DNA from: Berghia stephanieae
Lineage: Eukaryota; Mollusca; Gastropoda; Nudibranchia; Aeolidiidae
Reading direction: 5' to 3'
NCBI GenBank assembly: GCA_034508935.3
Contig: CM067444.1
Location: forward strand, 81,941,243 to 82,005,242
DNA length: 64,000 bases
A program made the position numbers and the translations under genes. Positions within the stretch are counted from its first letter, which is position 1. Each line of letters opens with the position of its first letter. The notes below the pieces were generated by a model that was given only the letters and a program-made list of their open reading frames with translations, had not been told where the DNA came from and searched no databases. Shown in pieces: positions 24,813 through 37,400 of the stretch.

Positions 24813-25343
24813 GGCTTTTTTGTTTTAAGGGTTTTACGGTGCTTGCAACATATGTAGGTTATATCAGCGCCAGTAAAAAGGAAGAAAATGGGATAGTAAA
24901 AAGTTCTAGAATTACAATTAAAGCACCCAAGAGAAAGTAAGACATAGGGGAACTGGGAACAAATAGGGATCAGATATAGATTCCAAAAGCATACCTCCAA
25001 TGTACTAAATTTGAAATTACCTATAAGTCTCATCCGGACACAAGTACAAAATCCAACAAAGAGGAATACACTCAAATGCTAACATTATACATTCAAAATA
25101 ACAAATATAATAATACATAACAAGAGAGATGATTTACAAGGAAAAAAATATAATCTCCCAAAACAATAACTATGCATTTGACTGTTTCCCTCCCAGCTAG
25201 GACTCCGGCCATGGCCAGGACAAAACCAAGTAATCCCATTACAAGACAAAGACAGAAAACATGTTGGAAAACAGATATAAGGGGATAGAAGACACAGTAT
25301 GTACCCCCCTGCCCACTATGGGAGGTCAGGAACCCCACCCAGA
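24813..25343 (-). mobile_element. SINE-A copy 16
   Basis: Full length; AAGGCCTTTAAGG lies on both sides, a 13 bp target duplication. Confidence 0.88.
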
Positions 25344-25667
25344 AGGCCTTTAAGGGTGATAGACAGTGAGTATAATATAAACATTGATAAAGATGATCAT
25401 AAGACATTTATTTTGTGTCCTATGAAAGTCGTTCAGATGATAACCAATTAAGGCAAAGAGTGAGAGAGTGAAGTGAAGTGGCACGATGATCTGATAACAT
25501 GTAGACAATGAATACAATTACAGTATTTACAGCAGCGCCTCCTGTTAAAAAAAAAAATGATGTATTAGCAAAGGGTGAACATATAAATGCATGTTGAGGG
25601 ATTGATTTGTCACTTGTGTCAGTCTCTTATTTCTAACATTACATCGCTAACTGAATTGTTTGATTTT
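25344..25667. other. No gene seen
   Basis: Begins with the second copy of the SINE-A target; otherwise AT-rich unique-looking DNA. Confidence 0.35.
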
Positions 25668-26166
25668 AATGGTTTTCCTGCGCTTGCGACACATTTAGGT
25701 CATATCAGCACCAGTAAAAAGAAGAAAATTGACTAGTCAAAATTCTAGATTTACAATCAAAGCACCCAAGAAAAAGTAAGACAAGGGGAATTGGTTCAAA
25801 TAGGGAACAGATGTAGATTCCAAGAGCATACCATCAATGTGCTTAGTTTGAGATCACCTTAAAGTCTCACCCAGACACCAGCACAGGATCCCACTGAGAG
25901 GAACATACTCAAATGTTTACAGAATGCATAACTAACAATACATAACAGAAAGATGATTTACAATGAAAAAAAATCATCTCCCAAAACTATAACTATACAT
26001 TTGACTGTTTCCTCTCTCAGTCGAGGACTCCACCCAGGACTGTGGCAAATCTAAGTAATCCCATTCCAAGGCAAAGACAGAAAGCAACTCGGAAAACAGA
26101 TATAAGGGGATAGAAGACACAGCGTGACCTCCTGCCCACCATGGGAGGTCAAATGACCTCGCCCAG
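25668..26166 (-). mobile_element. SINE-A copy 17
   Basis: CTAACTGAATT flanks both ends. More diverged than its neighbours. Confidence 0.85.
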
Positions 26167-26177
26167 CTAACTGAATT

Positions 26178-26780
26178 AGAAATATAATGAACCATGCCCT
26201 TAAGGCTAATGATCAGCTGATGTGGTTTATTTTATTTTAAATGTATAGGATTTTTCTACCCTGAGAAAAGAATGCTCCCTTATAATTATTGGTTTTTAGA
26301 TTATTTTTTTTAAAAATGTGATTTGTCTCATCACTGCATAGACGAATCTAAGGGGCAGAAGCAATGACATAAACATTAATTTTATAACGTGTAGAATTCA
26401 ATTTTAAAAAGGCGCATCTCTATCAATGATATATGAATCAGATGTTAACAAATTGAACATCATGGATCAAACTTACATTTCTTGAAGAATAAATTATAAA
26501 AAGATGTGATGTAAATATATCAATAAATAAAACAATATGAATAACATTGTAAATTTATGCTTAACATTGACAAAATGGCACAATCTTTTCCAAAACAAAT
26601 ATACAACATAGTTTAAAATTGGTATAATTATCAAAATAATCTGTAACAATTTTTTTTTTAATTCCAATTTAATGACAAAGTTTAAAACATCTCTTAATGA
26701 TTAAATATGTACTCATTATCATGATCAGCCAAAAACTTGATAATAAAACTCATCGGGGAATGTCAAAATAGACATCTAAA
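26178..26780. other. No gene seen
   Basis: AT-rich unique-looking DNA. Confidence 0.35.
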
Positions 26781-26782
26781 TG

Positions 26783-27292
26783 TTTTGTTTGTTTTTAAGG
26801 GTTTTACGGCACTTGCAACACATTTAGGTCATATCAGTGCCAGTAAAAAGGAAGAAAATTGTATAGCAAAAACATTCTAGATGTACAATTAAAAGGACGA
26901 AGAAAAAGAAAGACAAAGGGGATTGGTTCAAATAGGGAATCAGATGTAGAGTCCAAGAGCACACGATCAGTTTGAGATTACCTAAATGTCTCACCCAGAC
27001 ACCAGCACAAGATCCCACTAAGAAGAATACACTCAAATTTTACAAATCATATGTTAACATAAAAAAATACCAGTACATAACAGAGAGATGATTTACAAGG
27101 AAAAAATATCATCTCCCAAAACTATAACTATAATTTCGACTGTTTCCCTCCCAGCCAAGAACTCTGGCCAGGGTCAGGACAAAACTAAGTAATCTCATTC
27201 CAAGACAAAGACAGAAAGCAATTGGAAAACAAATACAGGGGGATAGAAGACACAAGTACCTCCCTGCCCACTAAGGGAGGTCAGGAACCCCA
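26783..27292 (-). mobile_element. SINE-A copy 18
   Basis: Full length from TTTTGTTTGTTTTTAAGGG to GAACCCCAC. Confidence 0.85.
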
Positions 27293-27295
27293 CAA

Positions 27296-28815
27296 AGTAC
27301 TTATTGATGATTCCTCATCATAATAAATTTGGATGAATGATTTTACATAAGCGTAACAAACACACTGGTTAAGAATCATGCTCTTTAAATGAAAACATGA
27401 ACAAAATCTGTTACAAAATGGAATTATATATCTATATATTTACAAACTATTTATTGATGTTTCTTCAGCGTAATAAAGTTGTATTATTTGAATTTGTAAG
27501 AATGATAAATAAAAGTATAACATATACACTGGTTGAACAGTCTATAGAATGGAACTGTCCTCTTATTGTCAACTTTCTGGATTACGAGAAGGCTTTCGAC
27601 AGTATTGACAGAGCAACATTGTGGAAAATTCTGGCACAATATGGACTCCCTGAAAAGATAGTAAACCTCATTAAGGAAATGTATGAAGGATCAAGTTGCA
27701 GGGTTGTACATGAAGATCAGCTTACTGACAGCTTTGAAATTAAGACTGGTGTCAAGCAGGGATGCTTGCTCTCTCCATTCCTGTTCATCCTTGCCATTGA
27801 TTGGCTAATGAAGGAAACCTCCAAAGGGAGAAGAAATGGGATACAGTGGACCCCCTGGACACAGTTGGATGATCTGGATTTTGCAGATGATCTGGCTCTT
27901 TTGTCCCACACCCAGGACCAGATGCAAGCAAAAACCACAATTATAAACAGCCTCTCGGAATCAATTGGTCTAAGAATTCACCCTGCAAAGTCAAAGGTCT
28001 TGAGGATAGGTACGCGTCAAAGGGAGCAGATCAAAGTAAAAGATCAGGAACTCGAAGATATAGACACTTTCTGCTATCTCGGAAGTATAATTGACAAGGA
28101 TGGAGGCACGGAAGCAGAGGTGAAAGCACGAATAGGAAAGGCACAGGCTGCATTCACATCTTTGAACAGAGTTTGGAGAACTAAAGATATCTCCCTTCAA
28201 CTAAAGCTAAGAATTTTCAACTCAAACGTGAAGTCTGTCCTACTGTATGGATGTGAAACTTGGAACGCATCACGGGCATGTATAAGGAGGGTACAGATTT
28301 TTGTAAACAGGTGCATGCGTAAGCTACTCAGAATAAAATGGATGGATAGAATAAAAAAATGAAGAAGTATGGAAAAGAACACAGCAGAAACCAGTGGGAG
28401 AGGACATAGGAAGAAGACGATGGAGGTGGATTGGACACACGCTTAGAAAAAATGACTCAACTATAACAAAGAAAGTATTGGACTGGAACCCTCAGGGCAG
28501 AAGATCAAGGGGAAGGCCACGAGGAACATGGAGAAGAATTAAAGAAGCTGATATACAGAGAAGTGGTAAGACCTGGAATGAGATAAAAAAGTTGGCTCAG
28601 GATAGAGAAGGATGGAAACTGTTTGTCTGTGGCCTATACCCTGACCCAGGGTGAAAAAGGCAATGATGATGATATACACTGGTTAAGAATCACACTTCTA
28701 AATGAATACAAGGAAAAATTTATCCAAAAAAGGAATTCTATATATATTTATACAGTACATATTGATGATTCTTCATTGTAATCAGTTTGTATGAATGACA
28801 AATAAGACCCATTAT
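27296..28815. repeat. About 150 bp direct repeats, split by a LINE
   Basis: TTATTGATGATTCCTCATCA, CACACTGGTTAAGAATCA and TATATATTTA recur in order at 27296, 27449 and 28757. The second unit is interrupted by the LINE below. Confidence 0.65.
27536..28671 (+). mobile_element. Second non-LTR retrotransposon (LINE), 5'-truncated
   Basis: Reverse transcriptase with NFLDYEKAFDSIDRATLW, GVKQGCLLSPFLF, LDFADDLALLS (catalytic FADD), YLGSIIDKDGG and LLYGCETW. After one frameshift in an A run near 28355 come RRWRWIGHTLRKND, GRRSRGRPRGTWRRIKEADI and LAQDREGWK. The end is (GAT)n. ATATACACTGGTT on both sides is the target duplication. The first 46 codons of the long open frame (from 27397) are host sequence, not part of the element. 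Probably RTE or a related clade; clade assignment is by eye. Confidence 0.82.
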
Positions 28816-28884
28816 TGCCTGTGACAAATTGTAATTCATTATTACAAAAAGTAAAATACAAAAACAAAAAAAATGAAATTAAGT

Positions 28885-29200
28885 GAGCTTTTATATAGCA
28901 CAATATTCACTACATGTGTTGAAGACTCTATACAATGGGTGCCAAGTCAACAGTTCACACGCCATAAGACAAAACATGATGCCAATAAGGCATTATTACA
29001 TTTTTTCTCCGACTGAGAGAATTCTGTAGTCATCTAGGATCTCATTTTACACCTGAGTATAAGATAATGTGAGCAAAGAGAGCCTTTTCCAAGGATTCCG
29101 CTTTGTGCCATCCACAGTGGAACTCAAAACTAAAGACCAACAGATTATAAGTTGAGTATCAGACCATGAGACCTCAAATCCTGACAAAAACATATTTTCA
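28885..29200 (-). mobile_element. SINE-C copy
   Basis: Reverse orientation; 3' end GAGCTTTTATATAGCACAAT, head GACCATGAGACCTCAAATCC. Just downstream of the pseudokinase gene. Confidence 0.7.
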
Positions 29201-29380
29201 TCGTAACAGGAGCTGTCGTGTTAACAGGGATTAAATAGATACATCTTTGAAAATATGCATATCAACATTTATACTCAGTCAGTCAGTTGGTTTAAATGGA
29301 AAGGAGAAACAATTATCAAAAATGGTATAAAAACTCTTATTTCAAATGTAACTGGTCAATACATTCCTACTTGACTTCAA

Positions 29381-29386
29381 TTTATT
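29381..29386 (-). terminator. Polyadenylation signal AATAAA for the pseudokinase gene
   Basis: AATAAA on the minus strand about 93 nt past the stop codon is the nearest canonical signal. The region is AT-rich, so the motif alone is weak evidence. Confidence 0.45.
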
Positions 29387-29478
29387 AACCCATTGTAATA
29401 TCATGTTAAGTTATATCATAGTAAATTCAATAAACCAGAAAAGTCACTTCCAACAGAAGAAAGTTCAAGAAATCCACA

Positions 29479-29595
29479 CTAATGACTTGGAAACTGAATA
29501 TAATTGATTGAGGATGTGCTTTGCCTCCTCTGATGGCAGATGTCGATAAGGAGCTGATTCAACTCCTCAAGAACAGGCCGCTTGGTCCTTTCCAT
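29479..29595 (-). CDS. Pseudokinase exon 12 and stop
   Basis: Acceptor AACCAG, phase 0. Encodes MERTKRPVLEELNQLL (the conserved RP of subdomain XI) and a short tail ending FPSH and a TAG stop. The protein ends just after the kinase fold. Confidence 0.85.
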   Translation of the reverse strand: MERTKRPVLEELNQLLIDICHQRRQSTSSINYIQFPSH

Positions 29596-32500
29596 CTGGT
29601 TTTAAAAGTGAAAAATAAAAAATATATAAGTTATTGATCGCCTTACATAACATATCCCAACTCATTCATGTAGCATTCCTTCAAAGGACAAATGAGACGT
29701 ATACTTTTCATCTCTTTGACTGAAATAGTAGTATCATAGCGGTGTTGTAGTTCACACCAGTCATTTGTTTTTCTGAGGAAAAGTGTTGACAGATTGTTTT
29801 TCTTTATTAAATAAAATACCTTTGTATTTTTGGGGGTCCCAATAGTTTAGCTCAGTTGGTAGAGCGCTCACTTCACTTCACACGCAAAGTGATCGAGATC
29901 AATCCCAGGTGAAGAAGAGATTTTTTTTTTCTGACCCCGATCCACCCAGCAGTGATATTGGCTCGCTGGGTCTGTTAGATCAGGTGAAAAGTACTTTGGG
30001 ATAGACTAGTGTCTTTCCAAGAATAACATGAGCTTTTATATAGCGCAATATCCACTAATGTGCTCAAAGCACTTTACACCGGGTCCCTGACCAACAGCAA
30101 CATGTAATATGTAGAACGATACATGATGCCTGATAGGTGATATTACAAATTTTTTCATATAGAGACAACACTGTTTAATGGCCAGGTACTCATTTTACAC
30201 CTGAGTACGGTGAGAGAATGTGAGTAAAGAGCCTTTTCCACGGACTCAACTATGCACTGAGCGAGGCTCAAACTCAGGACCTTCCTATCCGAAAGCGAAC
30301 GTCATACCACAGGACCACATAGCCGCACAAAACCGGGATAAACTCCAACTCTATGGGCCTAATGTCTCTGAAGGACTATTTCTTCTTTATTGTTGTATAT
30401 TTGGATACAAAAACGCCTCAATGGTGGTGAGTCATAATAAAGGCATGGTCTATCCGTACTCCATGGGTTTTTGTACACATAATGTTCCCTGTGTTTCTAC
30501 ATTTTTAAAAATAATATTTCTCAATTTAACTAGAGCAAAACTCAATTTTTAAAATGAAACACATTAAACCAGAAAAGTCACTTCCAACTGGTGTATCCAA
30601 TAATTTGTAGGTTATTTTTTTATGTTGTGATGATAGAAAAAGCACTAACCTCCCAGCAAGACTTGAAAATGATTGTGAGTTCTTTCACACTTGTAGGAAT
30701 CACAGGTTGTTGTTTAGTGATCTGAGGTAAGTATAAAACAATCACAGATTAGTTGGATAATTAAAAGATTTTACCCTTTTATTTATCCATAACGATGTGG
30801 AAACTCTTAACATCTATAAAAAAAAAAGAAGACAAATGATGTAGAAATTCCTTTTGACCAGTTTACACACCAAAAAAAAAAAAGACAAAAGATGTAGAAA
30901 CTCATTTTGGATGACCAGTTTACACACACACACACAAAAACAAAAACAATAGGGAAAAAAAGACAAGCGATGTTGAAACTCCTTTTTGATGACCAGTTTA
31001 CAACCAAAAAAAAAGAAGGAAAAAAAAAAAAGACAAGAACTGTAGAAACTCATTTTGGATGGTCTGTTTACTCATAATGAATAACGGTAGATCAATATCT
31101 ACTTAACAAAAATAATTTCATGAAATTATTTTAATTTAACAGTTGAAATGTAAAATATTTTGACACAAACCAACACAAGTATATAGAGTTTCAAAAATCT
31201 AAATCTTTGAGTAAAAATAATATATATCAGCAACGAAATAAAACTTTGGTGGATTTGAGGTAAAGTCAACAAACAAGCACAAAAAAAACGAGAACTTAAA
31301 CATTCTTTGTAATAACCATAACTAAAAGATTAGTAACTAAGAAAAAAAATTTATTTCAGAGTATTAATTGACTGGTAATGGTATCATTTGTTAAAAAGGT
31401 GCTAGAAGTTTTGGACTAAAAAGTATTGAACCAAAAATGAATTTAATAGCTTCAATTAGATTTTAGATTAATTGATTTTGTTGTTGAAGAATAAATGTGT
31501 CCAAAACATTATGCGTAAAGTATTTTTTCTGGACATAAAGAGATAATATATTTCCATGTCTGAAAACAAAAAATGATTATTAGATTGATTAAATAAATGA
31601 TAAATGGTGGTGAGATTGTTTTGTTTTTGTTTTTAAGGGTTTTACGGCGCTTGCAACACATTAAGGTCATATCAGCGCCAGTAAAAAGGAAGAAAATGGG
31701 ATAGTAAAAAGTTCTAGAATTACAATTAAAGCACCCAAGAAAAGGTAAGACAAAGGGGAATTGGTTCAAATAGGGTACAGGTGTAGATTCCAAGAGCACA
31801 CTATCAAAGTACTTAGTCTGAGATCACCTAAAAGTCTCATCCAGACGCAGGCACCCACTAAGAGGAATACACTCAAATGTTTACAAATAAAATATATATA
31901 ATACATAATAGAGTGCATAACAGAGAGATGATTTACAAGGAAAAAAAATATCATCTCCCAAAACTAACTATACATTTGTCTGTTTCCCTCCCAGCCAAAG
32001 CCAGGACAAAACCAAATAATCTCATTCCAAGACAAAGACAGAAAGCATGTTGGAAAACAGACATAGGGGGATAGAAGACACAGTATGTACCCACTATGGG
32101 AGGTCAGGAATCCCACCCAGGGTGGTGAGATTAATAAAAAATATTTTTTTAAAAACAAGTAATAAAATGAAAATTAAATAGCAAAGAAATAGAATTAAAA
32201 AATATACCTCATTAACTTTTTTGAGAAGTTCGTATTATATAAGCGGAACTAAAATGGTGAGGATGGAACTATGTTAAAAATCTCTAATTGACAATTTCTA
32301 AGATATTGACAAAACTTCCAAATTACCTTACGACGAAGTCCTTCCAGCGTTTCATGCTGAAACTGATACCACACAGGTTTTCCAGTGACAATCTCATGCA
32401 ACAAACACCCAAGACCCCAAACATCACTGGACTCATCAAGACTTTTCGCAGATGCTAATAACTAAAAAAAAAAAAACAAAAAAACACACACACACATAAA

Positions 32501-34223
32501 AAAAACTACACTTTTTTAATACTTCCAAAAAATCAAATTCCTCTGTTTTAATATCTTGTGGTAACAAATAAAATCACAGTTAAAATACCAATTGTTTAAT
32601 GATCAATGTTATGTAAAAATGCTTAGAGCCTTATAAAGACAGTCAAACATTCTCACGTTCAATCAGCTTTATTAGCTGGATTCTCATTTCTTCATTTGAT
32701 TTTCTCAACAGAACTACACTTAAAATAATTTATATGTCATATTACTGTCATGACATTTACTAATTATGACTTGACCTTAATTTTGCTGAGAAAAAAGAAA
32801 TTGAATCTCTTACCTCTGGTGGATGGAGGTGTAAAGGTAGGTAAGCGTCCAATTGTGCAATATCATCCTCAACCTGTTCTTTCAATGTGGAGGCTGTAAA
32901 GTCTGCCAGTTTCACTTTTGTTAGAGTTTGGTCAATTATTATATTAGAACCTACAAGAGTTTCAAAAAGATTAGAAAAACAAATGAACATGAAAGGTTAA
33001 TTTTAAAATATTATCACCTAAATTAACTTCTGCTCCCAATCAAAATACTACTGCTGCTGCTATTACTACTACCACAGAAACGGAAAAAGGATTATGAATC
33101 ATTCACAATTTCACAGCCGAGTAACTGGTATATCATGATGCCATGTGCTCCCCACAGAATAAACAGTAGCACTATTTTATGCGAAAATATTATTGTGAGT
33201 AAATTTTTTGTGCAAAGTTTTTATCTATTGAAAATAATGAGAGGAAATTCAATGGGGAAAAAGACAAGAACAATATTCATGAATGAATTAAACTAATTAA
33301 TTCTAGTCCCTTTGCTTAAACAAAAATATGCCTCAACTAAAAAGGATAAACAAGTCTCTTGAATTTCCGTTTCAGAGACTTTTATTATATTTAGCTCCCT
33401 GTCCACCCAGAAGTGACTGGCTAGCTGTCTGTTAGACCTGAAGGAAAGTAATTTGCATCGACTAGTATCCTGTCCAGATGGTAGCCAGTAATTGCTATTG
33501 TCCATTTAATGCTATAGGAACTGGGATAAATTTCATCTCCATTGGCCTTATGGCTCTGAAGGACTACTACATTAAATCTGTAAAAAAAAAATTAAAAAAA
33601 CAAAAACAAAGACAAAGAATAATGCAAATTTCATACCTGACCAATTAAGGAACAAGATCCCTTTACAATGAAGATATTGAAGTATCTCAGTCAGCTTCAG
33701 CATAAGATTAACAATCATATCAAGAGACTGGATGGGCTGTCTTTCCACCACCTCTCTCAGAGATAGATCTGCCATGAAAATGATGTTCAATAAAAAAATA
33801 AAATAAAAATAACAGCTAGGGGGCCAGCAGTTCAGCTTTTTTTTTAATCTGCAGACTTCAGACTAAACTTACACAGTATATCAAATGTGTTAGCCGGCAA
33901 ACAGATTAAATCAGAGGCAAAATACTGACAGACCATTATTTGGAAGTTTGAAAATGTTGGCAAAATGACAATCATAATAATATGTGACCCACTGCCTCAA
34001 AACGGTATTATGTCAGCAATAAAAATTTTGAATATTTCATATGGTACAGAAAAACCAAGGATTGATTCGTTGACTGATTAACTGATTAATTTATTTAATG
34101 TAAGATTAACTGACCAATTGATAATGATGATAATTTTTGGTGTCGAATTGCCACAATCGTAACAAATTGAAAACGAAATGAATATGTTTATGTTGTGTAT
34201 ATCGCACGTGTGAAAGAAAGAGA

Positions 34224-34291
<68 letters not shown>

Positions 34292-34393
34292 ATAAGTAGG
34301 AGTGAAATATCTGTTCAATGTTACAGTTATCGTTTAACGTTATAACAAGTGTAACTAAATGACAAATTGCCATATTTATGGACAATAAAGATC

Positions 34394-34448
<55 letters not shown>

Positions 34449-37400
34449 ATTCTGAAAATGAATCTATAACCAAAAATATCAGACTTGGGTTGAGCTTAAA
34501 TAATCTATTGAAGACAATGAGTATTCTAATTTGAGATTAAAAACTGGGATTTCATATTTTTGCTCACCTTGGCTTGAATTTGACTTTTTAGCATCCGGTT
34601 CATCCTGATATAATACCGTTTTGACATGAAGGGTTACATATATACATGTGTATAGTGCTTTTCATACAGAAGCATCTCAAAGTGGTAATTGCCTAAGCTC
34701 TGATAAACAATAGCCTAAGATGTAATGATAGAATATCTTTAATAAACTAAAAATAGGTTCTGCTCTCACAACCCTGCATACATGAGAAATACAGCCATAA
34801 TCTAGCAAAATCACTGTATATAATCGGATACATAAGACATAAATTGATAATGTTGAATAAAACAATATTAAATTAAACAAGCATGGGGTAAGAACAAAAA
34901 TACTTTTTTATATGCAGATAAAGGATTAACAATACGATTTTTGTTACTATTAGAGAATAATATGGGCATAAAATCATCTATGATAACATAATCTTGTAGG
35001 TGAAATGGATCTTATATATCAGTAAAATATTCAAAATTATAAATGAAAATCAATGGTTAAATTATTAAGATTAGGATAGTAAATTTTGTGATGTCAAAAA
35101 TTGTATATCAGATCCAATTTGATTGTATCACATTTTGAATTATGTAGGTGCAATGCTAAATCAAATATTGCCTCCTATATCTAGAGCCTTAAGAAAGCAA
35201 AATGTTTCTTTAGTTTTTCAAAATAACTTAGTATTGGAGTATTTTTGTGGCAAACGTAACAAAAACGACCTTTTGCAAAGCTGCCGTACTGAAATTTGTA
35301 GTTTCTTAGGGAAAAAAAGAAAAGTCACCAATAAAGTAGATTGTTTTGTTTTAGTTTTTAAGGGTTTTACGGCGCTTGCAACACATTTAGGTCATATCAG
35401 CGCCAGTTAAAAGGAAGAAAATTGAATAGTGAAAAGATTCTATATGTACAATAAAAAAGGACTTGAGGAAAAAGGTTAGACAAAGGGGAGTGGTTCAAAT
35501 CGAGAACAGATGTAGATTCCAAGAGCACACTATCAGTGTACATAGTTTGAGATTACCTAAATGTCTCACCCATACACCAGCACAAGATCCCACGAAGAGG
35601 AATACACTCAAATGCTTACATTATACATTCAAAATAATACATAACAGAGAGATGATTTACAAGGAAAAAAATATAATCTCCCAAAACAATAACTATGCAT
35701 TTGACTGTTTCCCTCCCAGCTAAGCACTACGGCCAGGGCCAGGGCAAAACCAAGTAATCTTATTCCAAGACAAAGACAGAAAGCAAATTGGAAAACAGAT
35801 ATATGGGGATAGAAGACACAGTAAATGCCACCCTGTCCACTATGAGAGGCCAAGAACCCCACCCAGAAAAAAGGAGATTAAAAAATTATAAGTTGCCCTC
35901 AGCATGATCAAAAATGCTCCGAAGTTCTACATTTTGGCTCTCTGAGAAGGCACTTTTCTTTTAAGTATTTTAAGAAAGATTTATTGACCCACAGACACGA
36001 TTTGCAGCTCTGGAGCCGGAGCCAAAAATTCATAATTCAACGGATTTTCCATTATACAAGGCAGGTCCTGCTTTTGGCACAGTCTCATATACAGATTAAA
36101 TCTGTATAATTGGTAGGTCTGTATATTGCCCTGTTTGGGAACGTGGTAAAAACTAATTAATAAAGGGTTGGCACTATATCATGGGATTGGATGGATCTTC
36201 AGAGTCCTTCAGAACCACTGGGCTCAAAGAGCCAGAGTTTATCCTGGGTTCTCTAGTGTGAAACAGGACAATAGCAATTGCTTGCTACCCTTTGGAAAGG
36301 TTGCTATCTATCGCAAAGTACTTTCCACCAGATCACTGATAGGTGGACAGGGGGCCAGAGAAAAAAAATCGACTGGACATGATTCAACTCAGCCCCTTTG
36401 CATGTGCAACGAAAGCTCTACCAACTGAGCTATAGGGAACCCCTGGGGTTGGATGTATAGCAAGGAATTATTGATCATAGTAACAGTACAAAAGAAAAAT
36501 GTGGGGGTGAGTTAGGAAATTTTTTAAACACACTTTACTTACCCTCAATATTGTATTTCTGATAACCATGACACTACAAAGACACACAGAAAAAATATGT
36601 TGAGATGAAAAGAGAGAAAGTTTTGAACATACATAGACTCAAAATTGCAGTTGGTGATCAAAGTGCAGTGACAAGACAAAATAAAATCGATGTGAGAATA
36701 GAGAAAAAGTTTTCAATAAACTCACCCTCAAAATTGGTACAGACAACAAACATTTCAGGGTTTACGAATAATGCAGCCCATAAATGTTGGATGACGCCGG
36801 GATGTTTTATTTCAAGTAGGCTTTGGTAGAGCCTTTTTTGACCATCACCTTCAACTGGGGCTATTACCTGTATTGGTGAAAAATCAAATTTTGTTAATAT
36901 GATTGCTTGGTAATCAGGATAAAACTAGGTTTTAATTAAAAATCTGCCATGATAAATAATTCCCCTCCAATGAAAAATAAAACACTTAACAGAAAAAAAT
37001 ACACAAAAACAAAAAATAATTTTGAATTGGTATAAATGCGACTTAGTGTTTTCATTTCAATCTTCTTTTTTTTTCTAAATAATGGAAGAAGGGTTCAAGC
37101 TCACCTTTTTAATCACCCAATAGTCAGTACTGTTTTTTTGGTCTTCACTTGTAGGTGAGACAAGAAGAGTGTTTCTGAAACAAATACACACACACACACA
37201 ATGGATATAAAGCATATCAATAAGTCATTGACTCCAAGCAACATATTTTCTCTCCTTGACCATCACAAGAAATAGTCAACTGAAAAATTAGGTTATTGAT
37301 GAATCAACTCGATAGCCAGGAAACTAAACATTCATATAATAACTTTTTTTAAAATTAAAGACAAGAAAAATATAACCAAATGCATTTCATCACCTCACAG

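Noticed and set aside
17187-25407. Recurrent minus-strand hydrophobic frames (such as those with FFLVNHLSVM or FYYPIFFLFTGAD)
   Set aside because: They recur because SINE-A recurs. Frames differ in start and end between copies and none is preserved across all, so they are not evidence of a multicopy gene.
30807-31053. Overlapping minus frames rich in Phe and Lys with repeated CKLV or NWS motifs
   Set aside because: They read through the 65 bp minisatellite in a pseudokinase intron.
36541-36577. Candidate extra pseudokinase exon
   Set aside because: It has plausible splice borders, but in the required phase it meets a stop, and exons 7 and 8 join perfectly without it.
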